A stretch of DNA of 52,531 nucleotides, taken from the NCBI GenBank assembly GCA_903876875.1, contig CAIRBT010000026.1:1-52531 (forward strand). Reading direction: 5' to 3'. Positions 20,801 to 26,771 of the stretch are shown piece by piece (positions within the stretch are counted from its first letter, which is position 1; the number at the start of each line of letters is the position of its first letter). Below the pieces are notes generated by a model, which was not told where the DNA came from, did no database searches, and saw nothing but the letters and a program-made list of their open reading frames with translations. This DNA is from an uncultured Geobacteraceae bacterium. GTDB taxonomy: Bacteria > Desulfobacterota > Desulfuromonadia > Geobacterales > Pseudopelobacteraceae. The position numbers and the translations under genes were made by a program.

Positions 20801-20993
20801 CTCCGCACAGGCATGCCAGCACCAACATGCCAAGGGCACGGTAGCCCGGAAACCGATCAGTGCAGTGAATATGATCGTCCATTCCCTTATACACGATAAC
20901 TGTCCGACGAAAGCCGTGTCGTGCCAGTTGCCGGATAACCGCGCGAGCTTCATCCCTTTTTGCGAAGTAACCGATCAGTATACCGTCTCTCAC
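11829..20993 (-). CDS. Cyclic beta-1,2-glucan synthase (NdvB type, GT84 + GH94) with stress-protein-like N-terminal segment
   Basis: 3054 residues from a GTG start preceded by AAGGG. Architecture: an N-terminal segment (residues 4-36) like the start of the general-stress protein encoded upstream, membrane segments (about 52-105 and 560-620), a GT84 glycosyltransferase with LDSD (Asp778/Asp780), SHDLIEG and HRWIRGDWQ (925-933), further membrane helices (about 970-1200), a glucoamylase-like region (GIIIGAYMAHHQGMAF), two GH94-type beta-sandwich blocks, and the C-terminal GH94 catalytic motif GDWNDG (2727-2732, catalytic Asp2731). In characterised homologues the enzyme primes, elongates and cyclises beta-1,2-glucan from UDP-glucose. 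Family members are about 2800-2870 residues, so this one is slightly long. It is last of four minus-strand genes. Confidence 0.9.
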   Translation of the reverse strand: MRDGILIGYFAKRDEARAVIRQLARHGFRRTVIVYKGMDDHIHCTDRFPGYRALGMLVLACLCGASAALALQLRGWSALLPFWGYFPPSILVCCSATVGALTAFCTLRRNRIGVATEIIGNYSRWLVPGESVLILQAPVELLQRPVALLRENGDTPPALFIVHPKREWLAEATGPRIKLSPEQIIEHSLYHAREQQICFEPHRTAEILKRLKQSRQLVRLVCADLTAASRLEQKATPSADWILDNEYILEKNARDVLLNLPRRFYQQLPTLAADPYQGLPCIYALAMNLVSHAELRLDQENILSFIETYQTVRTLTICELWAIPQMLRIALIENIQNLAIIALADLRERQLAEFWANRLIAANRRDSTHLFAILAELAKAELTPTPYFAAQLVSLLYDEGTVLAPVQNWLERALKSPLHEVTLREQNRQTREQISCGNAFTSLRLLALLDWRELFEQLSRVERLLRCDPCGVYPHMDFATRDRCRRAIEELAVASGQSEEQVAERVIMLATQAAHMTPPDERRTHVGAWLSGEGRAELVTLLSCRESLRYRTLEMIYRYHAPLYVSGIVATATLFMIMIALFGHTGPPPLIRIGLLLLLLIPVSQLAIEIINYLVLRLLPPRPLPKMDFETCGIPDEFRTLVVVPMMLVNSETVRSEVEKLEIRFLANKEENLFFSLFTDYIDCDERTHSTDNELLNGAIESIAELNRCHGSERFFLFHRERTWSESEQKFIGWERKRGKLEELNRLIDGTRPEAAPRLVYVGDPLRLADVRFVITLDSDTQLPHATARRMVETLAHPLNQPRFDASGAIVAGTYTLIQPRVSPTLQSTTASTFSRLFADAVGIDPYSQAVSDVYQDLSGEGSYHGKGIYDVRAFSRVLSGQFPEEWVLSHDLIEGAHVRVGLASDIELYDEFPQGYQSYSRRTHRWIRGDWQIAGWLFPNVPHASGIKRANPLSLFNRWKILDNLRRSLLPATSLALLITSWFISAKVGTISSLVVCTQLLFHPLAQPFTMATTRKGLKYFSPAKLLHDLMRATVDAALLPHQTVVTLDAIIRVCYRRLISRHNLLEWTAQANHWSTSRRQTLFITSLTLGSIFSIGTGGLIWFTAPTSLLQATPWLMLWLISPLLGWLLNLRPAEQPTHPLSEADRHFLRHIARRTWRYFSTFVTADSCWLPPDNYQVVHQERLAMRTSPTNIGLWMTSVLAAHDCGYLTIGQVITLLTNTMTSLNRLELHKGHLLNWYDIQTLAPLEPRYVSTVDSGNLLGALWTVEQGLLELITTPLLNDRLFSGLTDTGEILTQSSGKEHSDARQFAIETLLKKVAKPPTSAIGLLQLQRRITDAVSDVVSATQDEPWGAELAQQVAAWQHHSSHFLCWIDILAEKPFEELILLGPAALLAIRKDLQQAPSLSELALNQVISINLLKEIRGNSSPHCASLIPWLDRLLTAFSAAQWAAGEVLAQADCLLTNIQQLSAGMNMHFLYEKKRKLFSIGFNVSVDMLDTSSYDLLASEARLGSFIAIARGDVPMEHWFSLGRPYGAIHRERVLLSWTGTMFEYLMPLLFQRTYTSSLLDKAAREAVAIQIGYGQKCNVPWGISESAFADLDREKTYQYKAFGVSVLGLKRGLEEQLVIAPYATMLALNISPDKSIKNLKKLQELGLLSEYGFYEAMDFSRQVQREGKRGIIIGAYMAHHQGMAFIALTNFLHGNPFPRRFHHDPRVKAFEALLQERIPTLPPLQLVSTRQSRPTAADDDLVTPSSIIFTTPDTVTPRTLLLSNGRYGVMITNSGSGYSQWMGQELTRWCSDQTSDEYGTFCYIHESDQERLWSNAYHPVCGTAKEYSVSFSLDRALFRRVDFGIHCETEVVVSPEDDVEIRRITLINRSTRIRHLEITSYVELSMAPHNADRQHPAFNKLFIQTEAVAEQKAVLAHRRGRSTTETPLYVAHCMTLDATLSENISHEEFRFETDRGRFIGRGRSMSNPMGATKEPGNSQGFVLDPMLGIRRTVMLRPGQHCRMSLIVAAGHTRDQIMLLMNKYGDYHATERAMDFAWGSAQQQLQMLHIQPDEARRFQQLASHLLFPNNLLRATGERLVENNKGQASLWAYGISGDLPIALVSIGDERDISLIRQMLQAYIYWRLRGFSSDLVILNEEAGGYDQPLQERLERLIQTHSLFNGTNQPGGIFLKKTSQIKELDIVLLKAVACIVLVAARGTLPQQLGAPAEVPLLLEKLPRKRLPRDASPPLPFMELHYFNSLGGFTPDGREYAIYLGPDTNTPAPWVNIIANPNFGTMVSESGSGFTWYGNSQRNRLSGWSNDPVLDPATETIYIRDEETGTFWTPTARPIREEAAYRARHGAGYSVFEHNSNGINQELTIMVPVDDNGGEAIKLQRLRLTNTSPRKRTLSVTYYVELTIGEHREASQMHVSTNWEDESSTLMARNRYHPEYGQRVVYLSITPAAESFSGDRTAFIGRNHSLSNPVAMEQTRLSGRTGAGLDPCAALRISFELAPGQQQDILCLFGQAESVYEARRVVQMYQDGQAFEQSLLKTIAWWNRLLGTVQIHTPELATDLMMNRWLQYQSLSCRIWGRSAFYQSGGAFGFRDQLQDVMAFLYVKPELARSQIILAASRQFREGDVQHWWHPPTGAGIRSRISDDLLWLPYVVAQYVRTTGDLTLLQEEVSFLSAPPLADNQPELFLLPEVTFERATIFEHCQRATLYGLTSGPHGLPLIGTGDWNDGMNLVGAEGKGESVWLGWFLCELLQGMSELSSLLQKPELAQSYRDDRYALIQRIEQAGWDGEWYLRGTFDDGSPLGSSKNQEARIDSLPQSWACLSGAADPVRAAQALESAWHHLVHEAEGVVLLFEPPFNNSLPSPGYINGYPPGVRENGGQYTHAAIWMAMAMARTGDGTRAAQLLRILNPIEHSRDAAAAWHYRVEPYVVAADIYQLPGRVGQGGWSWYTGSSAWMYRAWLEEVLGLKLRGEQLQIQPVIPATWPGFSINYRHGEALYEILVDNPDGCEQGIAWMELDGRRLDDAVITLERGLMNHQLRVRMGHEGAKDS

Positions 20994-21006
20994 CTGTGTG
21001 CCCTTT

Positions 21007-21294
21007 TTACTTTAAATGTGATTTTGCAGCCTTGACAGCATCTCCGAGAGAACCGAGGATGCCATCAAGTCCGCTTTTCAGATTTTCCCAGGCGTCTTCT
21101 CCGGCCTGTTGCAGTTCGTTACTTTTCTGACGGGCAGCGGCAAGATTGATTTTCAACGATGCAATCATGTCATCGAATTCACTCTTTACATCCGCCTTAA
21201 CGACATGTGCTTTCACGGTCAGTGTTTCAATCTCGATGTCCCAGCCATTTAATTGTGCCTGCATTTTACGGATGGTCTCATTTTTGGCGCCCAT
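21007..21294 (-). CDS. Small helical protein of unknown function
   Basis: 95 residues from the ATG at 21294, which has a strong GAGGAG ribosome binding site; the frame extends upstream to 21468 but that part overlaps the PRC-barrel gene. The sequence is rich in Ala, Lys, Glu and Gln with heptad-like spacing (MQAQLNGWDIEIETLTVKA, then SEFDDMIASLKINLAAARQ), predicting one or two long amphipathic helices and a coiled coil. No signal peptide or membrane segment. It lies 34 bp after the PRC-barrel gene and 13 bp before the glucan synthase, so probably belongs to the same envelope-stress operon. Confidence 0.75.
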   Translation of the reverse strand: MGAKNETIRKMQAQLNGWDIEIETLTVKAHVVKADVKSEFDDMIASLKINLAAARQKSNELQQAGEDAWENLKSGLDGILGSLGDAVKAAKSHLK

Positions 21295-21328
21295 GATGTA
21301 ACTCCTCATACGTTGGTTTTTGTGTGAC

Positions 21329-22072
21329 CTACTCGATCCAGTATCCCTGACGATTGTAGTGGCGATGCAGCTGCACTTCATAGTCACGGCTAATGGCAGA
21401 ATCATCGGTAAATTCAGGCGATTGTTGAATAATATCTTTGCTGAGGTAGACAAACACCTTTGATTCACTCCAGTTGACCTCTTTGATCCATACGGTTGAA
21501 ATCAGGACTCTTTTGCCAGGCCACCAGTTGTGAGTAGCCACGATCAAATAGCGAATAGCCCAATTCTCGTCATCAATAATAAAATCAACAATATGACCGA
21601 TATCACCGTCGGTGGCATGGATAGCATAACTGCCGACTTCATGGGCACTGCGAAGGTATGGATCCCACGCTTTACCGTCCGGTGCCGTTTCGCCGGAGCT
21701 ATGGGTCGTGCGCATAATGGTGGGATACGCCCCCCACATGTACGGTCCTGCCCAGTACATTGGCCACTCAAAATAATTATGATAGGTGGTCTCATACTGC
21801 TGAGATACCGGTACGTCAGAGGTCAGGGGGGGGCTTTTTTCAATCTGCTCCTTGGTAAGGTTGACAGTAATATGATGCTCCGTGGCATCTACGGAAACCA
21901 ACGCATAGGGTGAAATCAGCACCTGTCGATCTCTCAGCCAATCACCGGTATCGGTAACCAGATAGCGGATGGTCCAGTAGCGGTCATCAAAATAAAATCC
22001 GCTGACAGAGCCGAATATCCCGTCATAGCCATCCAGGGTATAGCCGTTCAGTTCCTTCATTCGATAGAGCAT
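21329..22072 (-). CDS. Double PRC-barrel domain protein
   Basis: 247 residues. Two PRC-barrel repeats are visible: residues about 1-70 (ELNGYTLDGYDGIFGSVSGF, then DDRYWTIRYLVTDTGDWL) and about 140-215 (AIHATDGDIGHIVDFIIDD, then ENWAIRYLIVATHNWWPGK). They are separated by a Trp/Tyr-rich linker. PRC barrels bind partner proteins or RNA; paired PRC proteins of this type often occur in stress gene clusters. An AAGGAGAT ribosome binding site precedes the ATG. It starts 9 bp after the stop of the general-stress gene, so the two are surely co-transcribed. Confidence 0.85.
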   Translation of the reverse strand: MLYRMKELNGYTLDGYDGIFGSVSGFYFDDRYWTIRYLVTDTGDWLRDRQVLISPYALVSVDATEHHITVNLTKEQIEKSPPLTSDVPVSQQYETTYHNYFEWPMYWAGPYMWGAYPTIMRTTHSSGETAPDGKAWDPYLRSAHEVGSYAIHATDGDIGHIVDFIIDDENWAIRYLIVATHNWWPGKRVLISTVWIKEVNWSESKVFVYLSKDIIQQSPEFTDDSAISRDYEVQLHRHYNRQGYWIE

Positions 22073-22081
22073 GATATCTCC

Positions 22082-22654
22082 TTAACGCCAGGAATTACTT
22101 GTTTTGTCAGCATAGTTATACTCGGCAGAAAGGCCGCGGATTCCGTTGTGTACATCAACCTGGGTTGCCCCGGCGGTTTCGAGAATACTTTTAGCCTGGG
22201 ATGCCTGGCCGAGTGTGCCATGGGCAATCACAAGGAACTTGTCGGATTTGAGTGCCGTTTCGTAGAGGATACTGCTGTCGTGGGAAATGCCCATGCTGTA
22301 GAGCGCAGCGGCAATAACGCTTACCCCGCCAACGATGACGGCACCCTCCAATACTCCCACAATCCACATTGTCAGGGGGCCAAAGACGAAAAGCGGGCCA
22401 ACCCCTGGAACGACAAAAAGTGCAGAGCCAAAGAGGAGCCCCCAGAGTCCTCCCCAAAAAGCACCCTGTTTGCCCCAGACTTTCATGCGATCCCCTGCGT
22501 TGTAGTAACCAACCACATGTTCCTCGGTATGATAATCTTTGCCAACAATGGAGAGTTTCTGCATATCGAAACCGGCGTGTTGCAGCTCTTTGATGCTTGT
22601 TTCTGCTTCGGAGTGAGTACTGAAGATTCCCACCACAGCATTCTGCTCATTCAT
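22082..22654 (-). CDS. General-stress-type membrane protein (YflT/DUF1269-like)
   Basis: 190 residues. N-terminal AVVGIFSTHSEAETSIKELQ plus HAGFDMQKLSIVGKD is the ferredoxin-like fold typical of YflT/general stress proteins. A Gly-rich hydrophobic middle (GGLWGLLFGSALFVVPGVGP through VIVGGVSVIAAAL, about 68-122) looks like one or two glycine-zipper membrane helices. A C-terminal region again resembles the alpha/beta fold (FLVIAHGTLGQASQAKSILE). It is the first gene of the cluster leading to the glucan synthase. A ribosome binding site (AAGGAGAG) is present. The N-terminal pattern recurs in the glucan synthase. Confidence 0.8.
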   Translation of the reverse strand: MNEQNAVVGIFSTHSEAETSIKELQHAGFDMQKLSIVGKDYHTEEHVVGYYNAGDRMKVWGKQGAFWGGLWGLLFGSALFVVPGVGPLFVFGPLTMWIVGVLEGAVIVGGVSVIAAALYSMGISHDSSILYETALKSDKFLVIAHGTLGQASQAKSILETAGATQVDVHNGIRGLSAEYNYADKTSNSWR

Positions 22655-22702
22655 AGTGCTCTCCTTATATGGGACAACGGTCTTTTGGCGTTAGTTCATT
22701 CT

Positions 22703-22718
22703 ATCAACTACTGTGCCA
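22703..22718 (-). promoter_or_regulatory. Possible sigma-54 promoter of the stress/glucan-synthase operon
   Basis: Read on the minus strand: TGGCAC-N5-TTGAT, with correct -24/-12 spacing and a perfect -24 element, but GA in place of the invariant GC at -12. The predicted start would be near 22692, 38 nt before the stress-protein ATG. The -12 mismatch keeps this tentative. Confidence 0.4.
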
Positions 22719-22823
22719 GTTGGGGAGAGAATGGCTAACATACCAATTTCTTATTGGAATTTCAGGCGTTGAGGGAACAAACTTTGGGGGGAGCGTGCTA
22801 AAAACCTTCACTATTGACAGTGT

Positions 22824-22837
22824 CGCCATATGTGGCG
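22824..22837. promoter_or_regulatory. Inverted repeat CGCCA-TATG-TGGCG, possible upstream activator site
   Basis: A 14-bp palindrome in the 327-bp gene-free gap between the nitrite reductase and the stress operon. It contains CCATATGTGG, which recurs at 36658-36667 upstream of another sigma-54-like promoter. Its centre is about 139 bp upstream of the predicted stress-operon start, a distance typical of enhancer sites. Function is inference. The gap also holds a small CCAAT/ATTGG repeat at 22743-22757 and a terminator. Confidence 0.35.
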
Positions 22838-22926
22838 GGTGGTTACAGCGCAATTGTACGGAATGTCAGGGGTATTGAGAGATGCAGATTGAGAGTATAT
22901 AATCCGTGGGCAGCGGCATGATTAGT

Positions 22927-22962
22927 AACAAACGCCCCGCAGCGGGCTGCGAGGCGTTTGTT
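22927..22962 (-). terminator. Terminator of the nap/nitrite reductase operon
   Basis: A long near-perfect hairpin: outer arms AACAAACGCC/GGCGTTTGTT, inner arms CGCAG/CTGCG, loop CGGG. It starts 20 bp beyond the stop codon of the octaheme protein. On the minus strand the inner mismatch becomes a G-U pair and the 3' arm ends in TTTGTT, so it best serves the nap operon. Confidence 0.75.
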
Positions 22963-22981
22963 GAAACAAGCAATTGAGAGC

Positions 22982-24607
22982 TTACTTCTTTGGTTCATCC
23001 TTCTTAACCACCGCCATTGCGTCATTCAGAATCTTGACGCCTGCTTTAGAAGCGGCAATTGAACCGGTGAGACTTTCACGAGCCAGTCCTGGATTATGGA
23101 AGCCGTCCGAATTCTCGGCGGTCCAGTATTCCCACAAGACATGGGCCTCTTCATGTTTCTCACGAGCCTGGGCCAAAACGCTTTCGGTCACGCCCATACG
23201 TTGGGCGGCGGCGTAGGAATCTATCAGCTGGCCAAGCCAGTACTCAGCTTTACGCATCTTGCCCTTGGTATAGTTGATAATGGAATCCATTTCATATTGT
23301 TTCTTGGCAACGGTGCTATCGGTATGGCATCCGAGACAGGCCGCTTTGATGGCCAGTTTCGGCTTGACTACCCCGTGGTTCGAAAAGAACTTACCCTTTT
23401 TGTCTTTCTGTTTGGGCATATGGCACTGATGACACTGAACTCCTGCCTTGTCATGGACGCTGCCGGCATAGGTTTCGGCTTCAGGGTGCTGGAATTTGAC
23501 CAGCCGGGCACCGGTAACAGCGTGTTTGAAGTCAAAGAAATCGAGATCCTTATAATGCTTCAGGAGCTGCAGAGCATTTTTAAGCGGGAAATGGTTGGTC
23601 CGCTGGTCGTCATATTTGATCGCTTTGCCATCACTCCACTGGGTTCCGGCACCACAGGCATACTCGACGTGGCATTGGGCGCACATCATGCGGGAGTCGG
23701 TTTTCTCCATGATGCCTATTTTGCGGAAACCATCTCGAAAGGAGATAACTTTTAAATCGGTTTTGCCCCCTTTCGAAAAGATATTGTTTGTGGGGTCACG
23801 CTCAATAGCCTGAATCAAGCCGTCACGCACGACGCGAGGTTGTGTGCCATGGGGGTCGTGGCAGTGAATGCAGCCGACCGCATTGTTGGTGTCCTTGGCG
23901 ACATCGACGACGTTGGATGTGCGATCCCATTTTGCCTTCGGATCCTTGTCTCCCATGAATTTCCACTTAAGGATGTGATCAGACGTCTTGCACTGGATGC
24001 ACGTGGGATTTCCAGCCATTGCACTCTCTTTCAACTTGAAATCTTTCCCTTTGTCTTCGAGGACATCCCAGGTTTTGCCAACCTTGTCGATTCCTTTCCA
24101 GCCGTCTTTGAACTGGAAACGGCCACCCTGGAAGCGATCCACGGCAAACTGGTCGATGACCATAAACGCATGTCCCCGTGGTTCATTATGTTCAAAGGTA
24201 AAACCGTAGGGAGCCAGCAGTTTGTCCTGCATGGGTGAACGTCCGGTCGGAACACCCTTTTCCTTACGGGCTCCGCCATCACGGGTGACGTTGAAGAAAC
24301 TTTCATACTGACTCTTGTGACATTTACCGCAGAGAGCCTGGTCAATGGTCGTTACCGGTTTGTTTTTTTCAGGATCAGCCATGTGGGCATCCAGCTTGTC
24401 GTGGCAAACCGTACAAGCCAGTTTTGCATGTTTCGACCCCTCCTTCAGCGCCTTGACATCGTCGTGGCACTCGTAACATTTTGCTCGACCGTCGTTGGTC
24501 AGTTTTGTGGCCGGTTTATTGACGGCGGTGGTCAGTGCCGGAAGTGACAGCAGCAGACCTGCTCCAACGGCAACAGCGGCCACAAGGGCCAGTTTCTTCT
24601 TCATCAT
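22982..24607 (-). CDS. Octaheme c-type cytochrome nitrite reductase (ONR family, ammonia-forming)
   Basis: 541 residues with a Sec signal peptide (residues 1-28). Eight heme motifs: Cys44, 65, 93 (CxxCH), Cys203 (CIQCK, Lys207), then Cys246, 309, 392 and 424 (CxxCH). A lysine-ligated fourth heme is the catalytic heme of ONR. Tyr316 and Cys318 (VEYACG) match the Tyr-x-Cys pair that is covalently cross-linked in the Thioalkalivibrio enzyme. Arg144 (EPRGH) and His374 (QHPE) fit the remaining NrfA-like active-site residues. It should reduce nitrite to ammonium in the periplasm with six electrons. The ATG overlaps the preceding ferredoxin stop (ATGA). It is last in the nap operon. The number of hemes excludes ordinary pentaheme NrfA. 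Confidence 0.9.
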   Translation of the reverse strand: MMKKKLALVAAVAVGAGLLLSLPALTTAVNKPATKLTNDGRAKCYECHDDVKALKEGSKHAKLACTVCHDKLDAHMADPEKNKPVTTIDQALCGKCHKSQYESFFNVTRDGGARKEKGVPTGRSPMQDKLLAPYGFTFEHNEPRGHAFMVIDQFAVDRFQGGRFQFKDGWKGIDKVGKTWDVLEDKGKDFKLKESAMAGNPTCIQCKTSDHILKWKFMGDKDPKAKWDRTSNVVDVAKDTNNAVGCIHCHDPHGTQPRVVRDGLIQAIERDPTNNIFSKGGKTDLKVISFRDGFRKIGIMEKTDSRMMCAQCHVEYACGAGTQWSDGKAIKYDDQRTNHFPLKNALQLLKHYKDLDFFDFKHAVTGARLVKFQHPEAETYAGSVHDKAGVQCHQCHMPKQKDKKGKFFSNHGVVKPKLAIKAACLGCHTDSTVAKKQYEMDSIINYTKGKMRKAEYWLGQLIDSYAAAQRMGVTESVLAQAREKHEEAHVLWEYWTAENSDGFHNPGLARESLTGSIAASKAGVKILNDAMAVVKKDEPKK

Positions 24608-25008
24608 GTTGTTTCTCCTCTCTGTGGTGGTTGTTCTGTTGGTGCGTGGTTGATGTTAGGGCGAGCTTCTCTACTGACGGCTTTGGGTGTTACTGGACAG
24701 ACGTATTCACAGCTGCCGCAGCCGGTGCAGCGGTGCGGATTGATCTCGATACCTACCCCTGGAATGAGTTGTATTGCTTCTGGTTCACACTGCTCCATAC
24801 AGGCAAAACAGCCGCAGTTTTTTCCCAAACAGTGCTCATTAAAGGCAACGGCTACCTGGTTTTCACGGGGTACCGCAGTGAAGCTATCCCCGTCCGTGAT
24901 TTCCATGGGAACTTTTGTTGGGGGTTTCAAAACATCTCTGACAGTGAAAACAGCTTCCCCGAGTGACAGGAAACCCCTTTTGAAAAAGTCTTTTCGACTA
25001 ATGTTCAT
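24604..25008 (-). CDS. NapF-like ferredoxin with two 4Fe-4S motifs
   Basis: 134 residues from the ATG at 25008, which overlaps the stop of the preceding gene in TAATG. The N-terminus SRKDFFKRGF is twin-arginine-like (RK instead of RR) but no clear hydrophobic core follows, so it may be a cytoplasmic NapF-type protein instead of an exported one. Cysteines are grouped as CLGKNCGCFACMEQCEP and CTGCGSCEYVCPV. It probably passes electrons or assists maturation within the nap system. The exact role and cellular side are unsettled. Confidence 0.75.
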   Translation of the reverse strand: MNISRKDFFKRGFLSLGEAVFTVRDVLKPPTKVPMEITDGDSFTAVPRENQVAVAFNEHCLGKNCGCFACMEQCEPEAIQLIPGVGIEINPHRCTGCGSCEYVCPVTPKAVSREARPNINHAPTEQPPQRGETT

Positions 25009-25304
25009 TATTTCCTGGCACCCTTTTTCCTGGCTTTTATTTCTCCTTGCACATGGCATCCGGTGCAGGATAATCGCTCAGGGTGCGGGGTTTCCGGTGC
25101 CCCCTTGTGACCGGTTCGATGACAGCTGAGGCAATACCGTCCGTCAGAAGTGTCCTTACTCAAATGGGGAATCCGTGGAGGGCTGTTTTCTGCACTCTGG
25201 GCATCTTTTCCGTAGTTTTCCGGCTCATCGGCACTGACAACAACCGGCAGTGTAAGGAATGCTGTCAGGGATGCTACCACGCAGCTACGAAGCAGTAATT
25301 TCAT
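25008..25304 (-). CDS. Short NapB-like diheme cytochrome c
   Basis: 98 residues with a signal peptide ending near VVVSA. Two CxxCH motifs: Cys58-His62 and Cys80-His84. The PPRIPH segment (residues 42-47) before the first heme and a proline-rich stretch before the second match NapB, the small electron-transfer subunit that feeds NapA. It is clearly shorter than enteric NapB (about 150 residues). The gene lies between napH and the ferredoxin and overlaps the latter, so it is part of the nap operon. I am fairly sure of the heme protein, less so of NapB orthology. Confidence 0.75.
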   Translation of the reverse strand: MKLLLRSCVVASLTAFLTLPVVVSADEPENYGKDAQSAENSPPRIPHLSKDTSDGRYCLSCHRTGHKGAPETPHPERLSCTGCHVQGEIKARKKGARK

Positions 25305-25330
25305 GTGAAACCTCCTTGAATCGCTTAGTT

Positions 25331-26104
25331 TTATTTATACCAGATATCTACGCCAAGTGCCTGTGTGGGGCAGATGTCAATGCAGTCTCCGCAGCGTGTA
25401 CAGTCTCCGCTTGTGACTTGGGGTTTGTGGGTTGTTAACGGTGGTTCCAGCACCTCTTCTACCGGACAAACTTTCGTACATTCCCCGCACTGTGTACACA
25501 GGTGGTGGGCAAAAGCGACTCGAAGCGGGCTGATTCTGCCGAGGAAAGAGTAGAAACCACCCACCGGACAGAGTGAACGGCACCAGACGCGCCGGGCAAT
25601 ACTTATCTCTATGGTAACGAGCGACAGTATCAACAGTAACGGTTGCCAGGCCTTGAACATGACCGCCCGTGTTGTGATACCTATGGGGGACAGGATTTCA
25701 AAGAGTGGCACACCGGTCAGGACGCAGATGATAATCGTTGCTGAGAACGACCACCGAACGCCGCTGAGGGAAAAGGTCCGTCCGCCGGTGCCGAATCGGC
25801 TGCGGAGTCTATCGGCCCATTCTGTCAGCAGATAAACGGGACAGACCCAGCTGCAGAAAGTCCGACCGCCGAGCATAAAATAAATGCCGGTAACCAATAC
25901 TGCTGAGGCCAGGAATGAGGCGATGAAAACCTTCGAGGCTGCTGTGGCTTGGAGAAACGCAAACGGGTCGCTCAGGTTAATGCCGAACAGCTCACCTGCA
26001 GAGAGGTTGCCGTGAAAAATGGTGAGTCCAAAGAGTGGTGAAGCGATTAAGGTTACTATTCCGAGTTGGACGAAACGGCGTATGGGCCACCATTTAAAAT
26101 TCAT
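25331..26104 (-). CDS. napH: NapH-like membrane quinol dehydrogenase subunit
   Basis: 257 residues with about four membrane helices (near residues 10-30, 60-80, 120-140, 150-170), the two CxxxCP motifs CSWVCPV and CRSLCPV typical of NapH, and two C-terminal 4Fe-4S motifs (CTQCGECTKVCP and CTRCGDCIDICP). It oxidises quinol and passes electrons to NapG. Its start overlaps the end of napG by 11 bp. In this operon, which has no NapC, NapGH is the only visible route from the quinone pool. Confidence 0.88.
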   Translation of the reverse strand: MNFKWWPIRRFVQLGIVTLIASPLFGLTIFHGNLSAGELFGINLSDPFAFLQATAASKVFIASFLASAVLVTGIYFMLGGRTFCSWVCPVYLLTEWADRLRSRFGTGGRTFSLSGVRWSFSATIIICVLTGVPLFEILSPIGITTRAVMFKAWQPLLLILSLVTIEISIARRVWCRSLCPVGGFYSFLGRISPLRVAFAHHLCTQCGECTKVCPVEEVLEPPLTTHKPQVTSGDCTRCGDCIDICPTQALGVDIWYK

Positions 26105-26756
26105 AATAGTCCTTCTGCACGGGAGGCGATTTCATAACCACAATCACCGGTTGGTCTCTGACGCAGGCATTTTCGCAGATGCCGCATCCGACGCATTTAT
26201 CACGATGGATGACCGGTTCCATGATCGAGTGAACACCGGTGCGCTGATTGTGGCGCGGTTCTAAGGTGATTGCTTTGTCGATCAGCGGGCATTGACGGTA
26301 GCAGACTTCACAACGGAGACCACGCAGAGAAAGACAGCTTTCACGATCAACAATAACCGCAGTTCCCATGGTTATTTTTTCAATGTCTTCCAGCTTTTTA
26401 TCCAATGCCCCCGACGGGCACGCCTTGGCACAGGGTATGTCCGGACAGAGATAACACGGTACTTCCCGGGCAACGATGTGTGGTGTGCCAATGCCGATAC
26501 CCGCTTCGCCGCCTGCCATTTTGATGGATTTATATGGACAGGCCTGGGCGCATTTCCCGCATTTGATACAGGATGCCAGAAAACGTCGTTCCTCCACCGC
26601 TCCCGGGGGGCGCAGGTAAAAACCACGGGCATCGGCTCGCCGGAGAAAAAGTGTTGAAATGCTGCCACCGGCAACCGCCAGAGCCAGTGGTATTAACACC
26701 CCGTTTTTTAAAAATCGGCGGCGGGTGATACCGGTATGTGAGGATTTCTGGATCAT
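26094..26756 (-). CDS. napG: NapG-like periplasmic iron-sulfur protein
   Basis: 220 residues with a twin-arginine signal TRRRFLK (residues 11-17) and hydrophobic stretch to about 40. Four cysteine clusters for 4Fe-4S centres are present: CIKCGKCAQACP, CYLCPDIPCAKACP, the central CEVCYRQCP with a preceding Cys, and CVGCGICENAC. Size matches NapG. It relays electrons from NapH toward the diheme cytochrome and NapA. It begins 15 bp after napA. Confidence 0.9.
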   Translation of the reverse strand: MIQKSSHTGITRRRFLKNGVLIPLALAVAGGSISTLFLRRADARGFYLRPPGAVEERRFLASCIKCGKCAQACPYKSIKMAGGEAGIGIGTPHIVAREVPCYLCPDIPCAKACPSGALDKKLEDIEKITMGTAVIVDRESCLSLRGLRCEVCYRQCPLIDKAITLEPRHNQRTGVHSIMEPVIHRDKCVGCGICENACVRDQPVIVVMKSPPVQKDYYEF

Positions 26757-26771
26757 TGAAAACCTTCTGGG

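Noticed and set aside
22982-24607. Octaheme protein as hydroxylamine oxidoreductase
   Set aside because: It carries a lysine-ligated CxxCK fourth heme and NrfA-like active-site segments, which hydroxylamine oxidoreductases lack.
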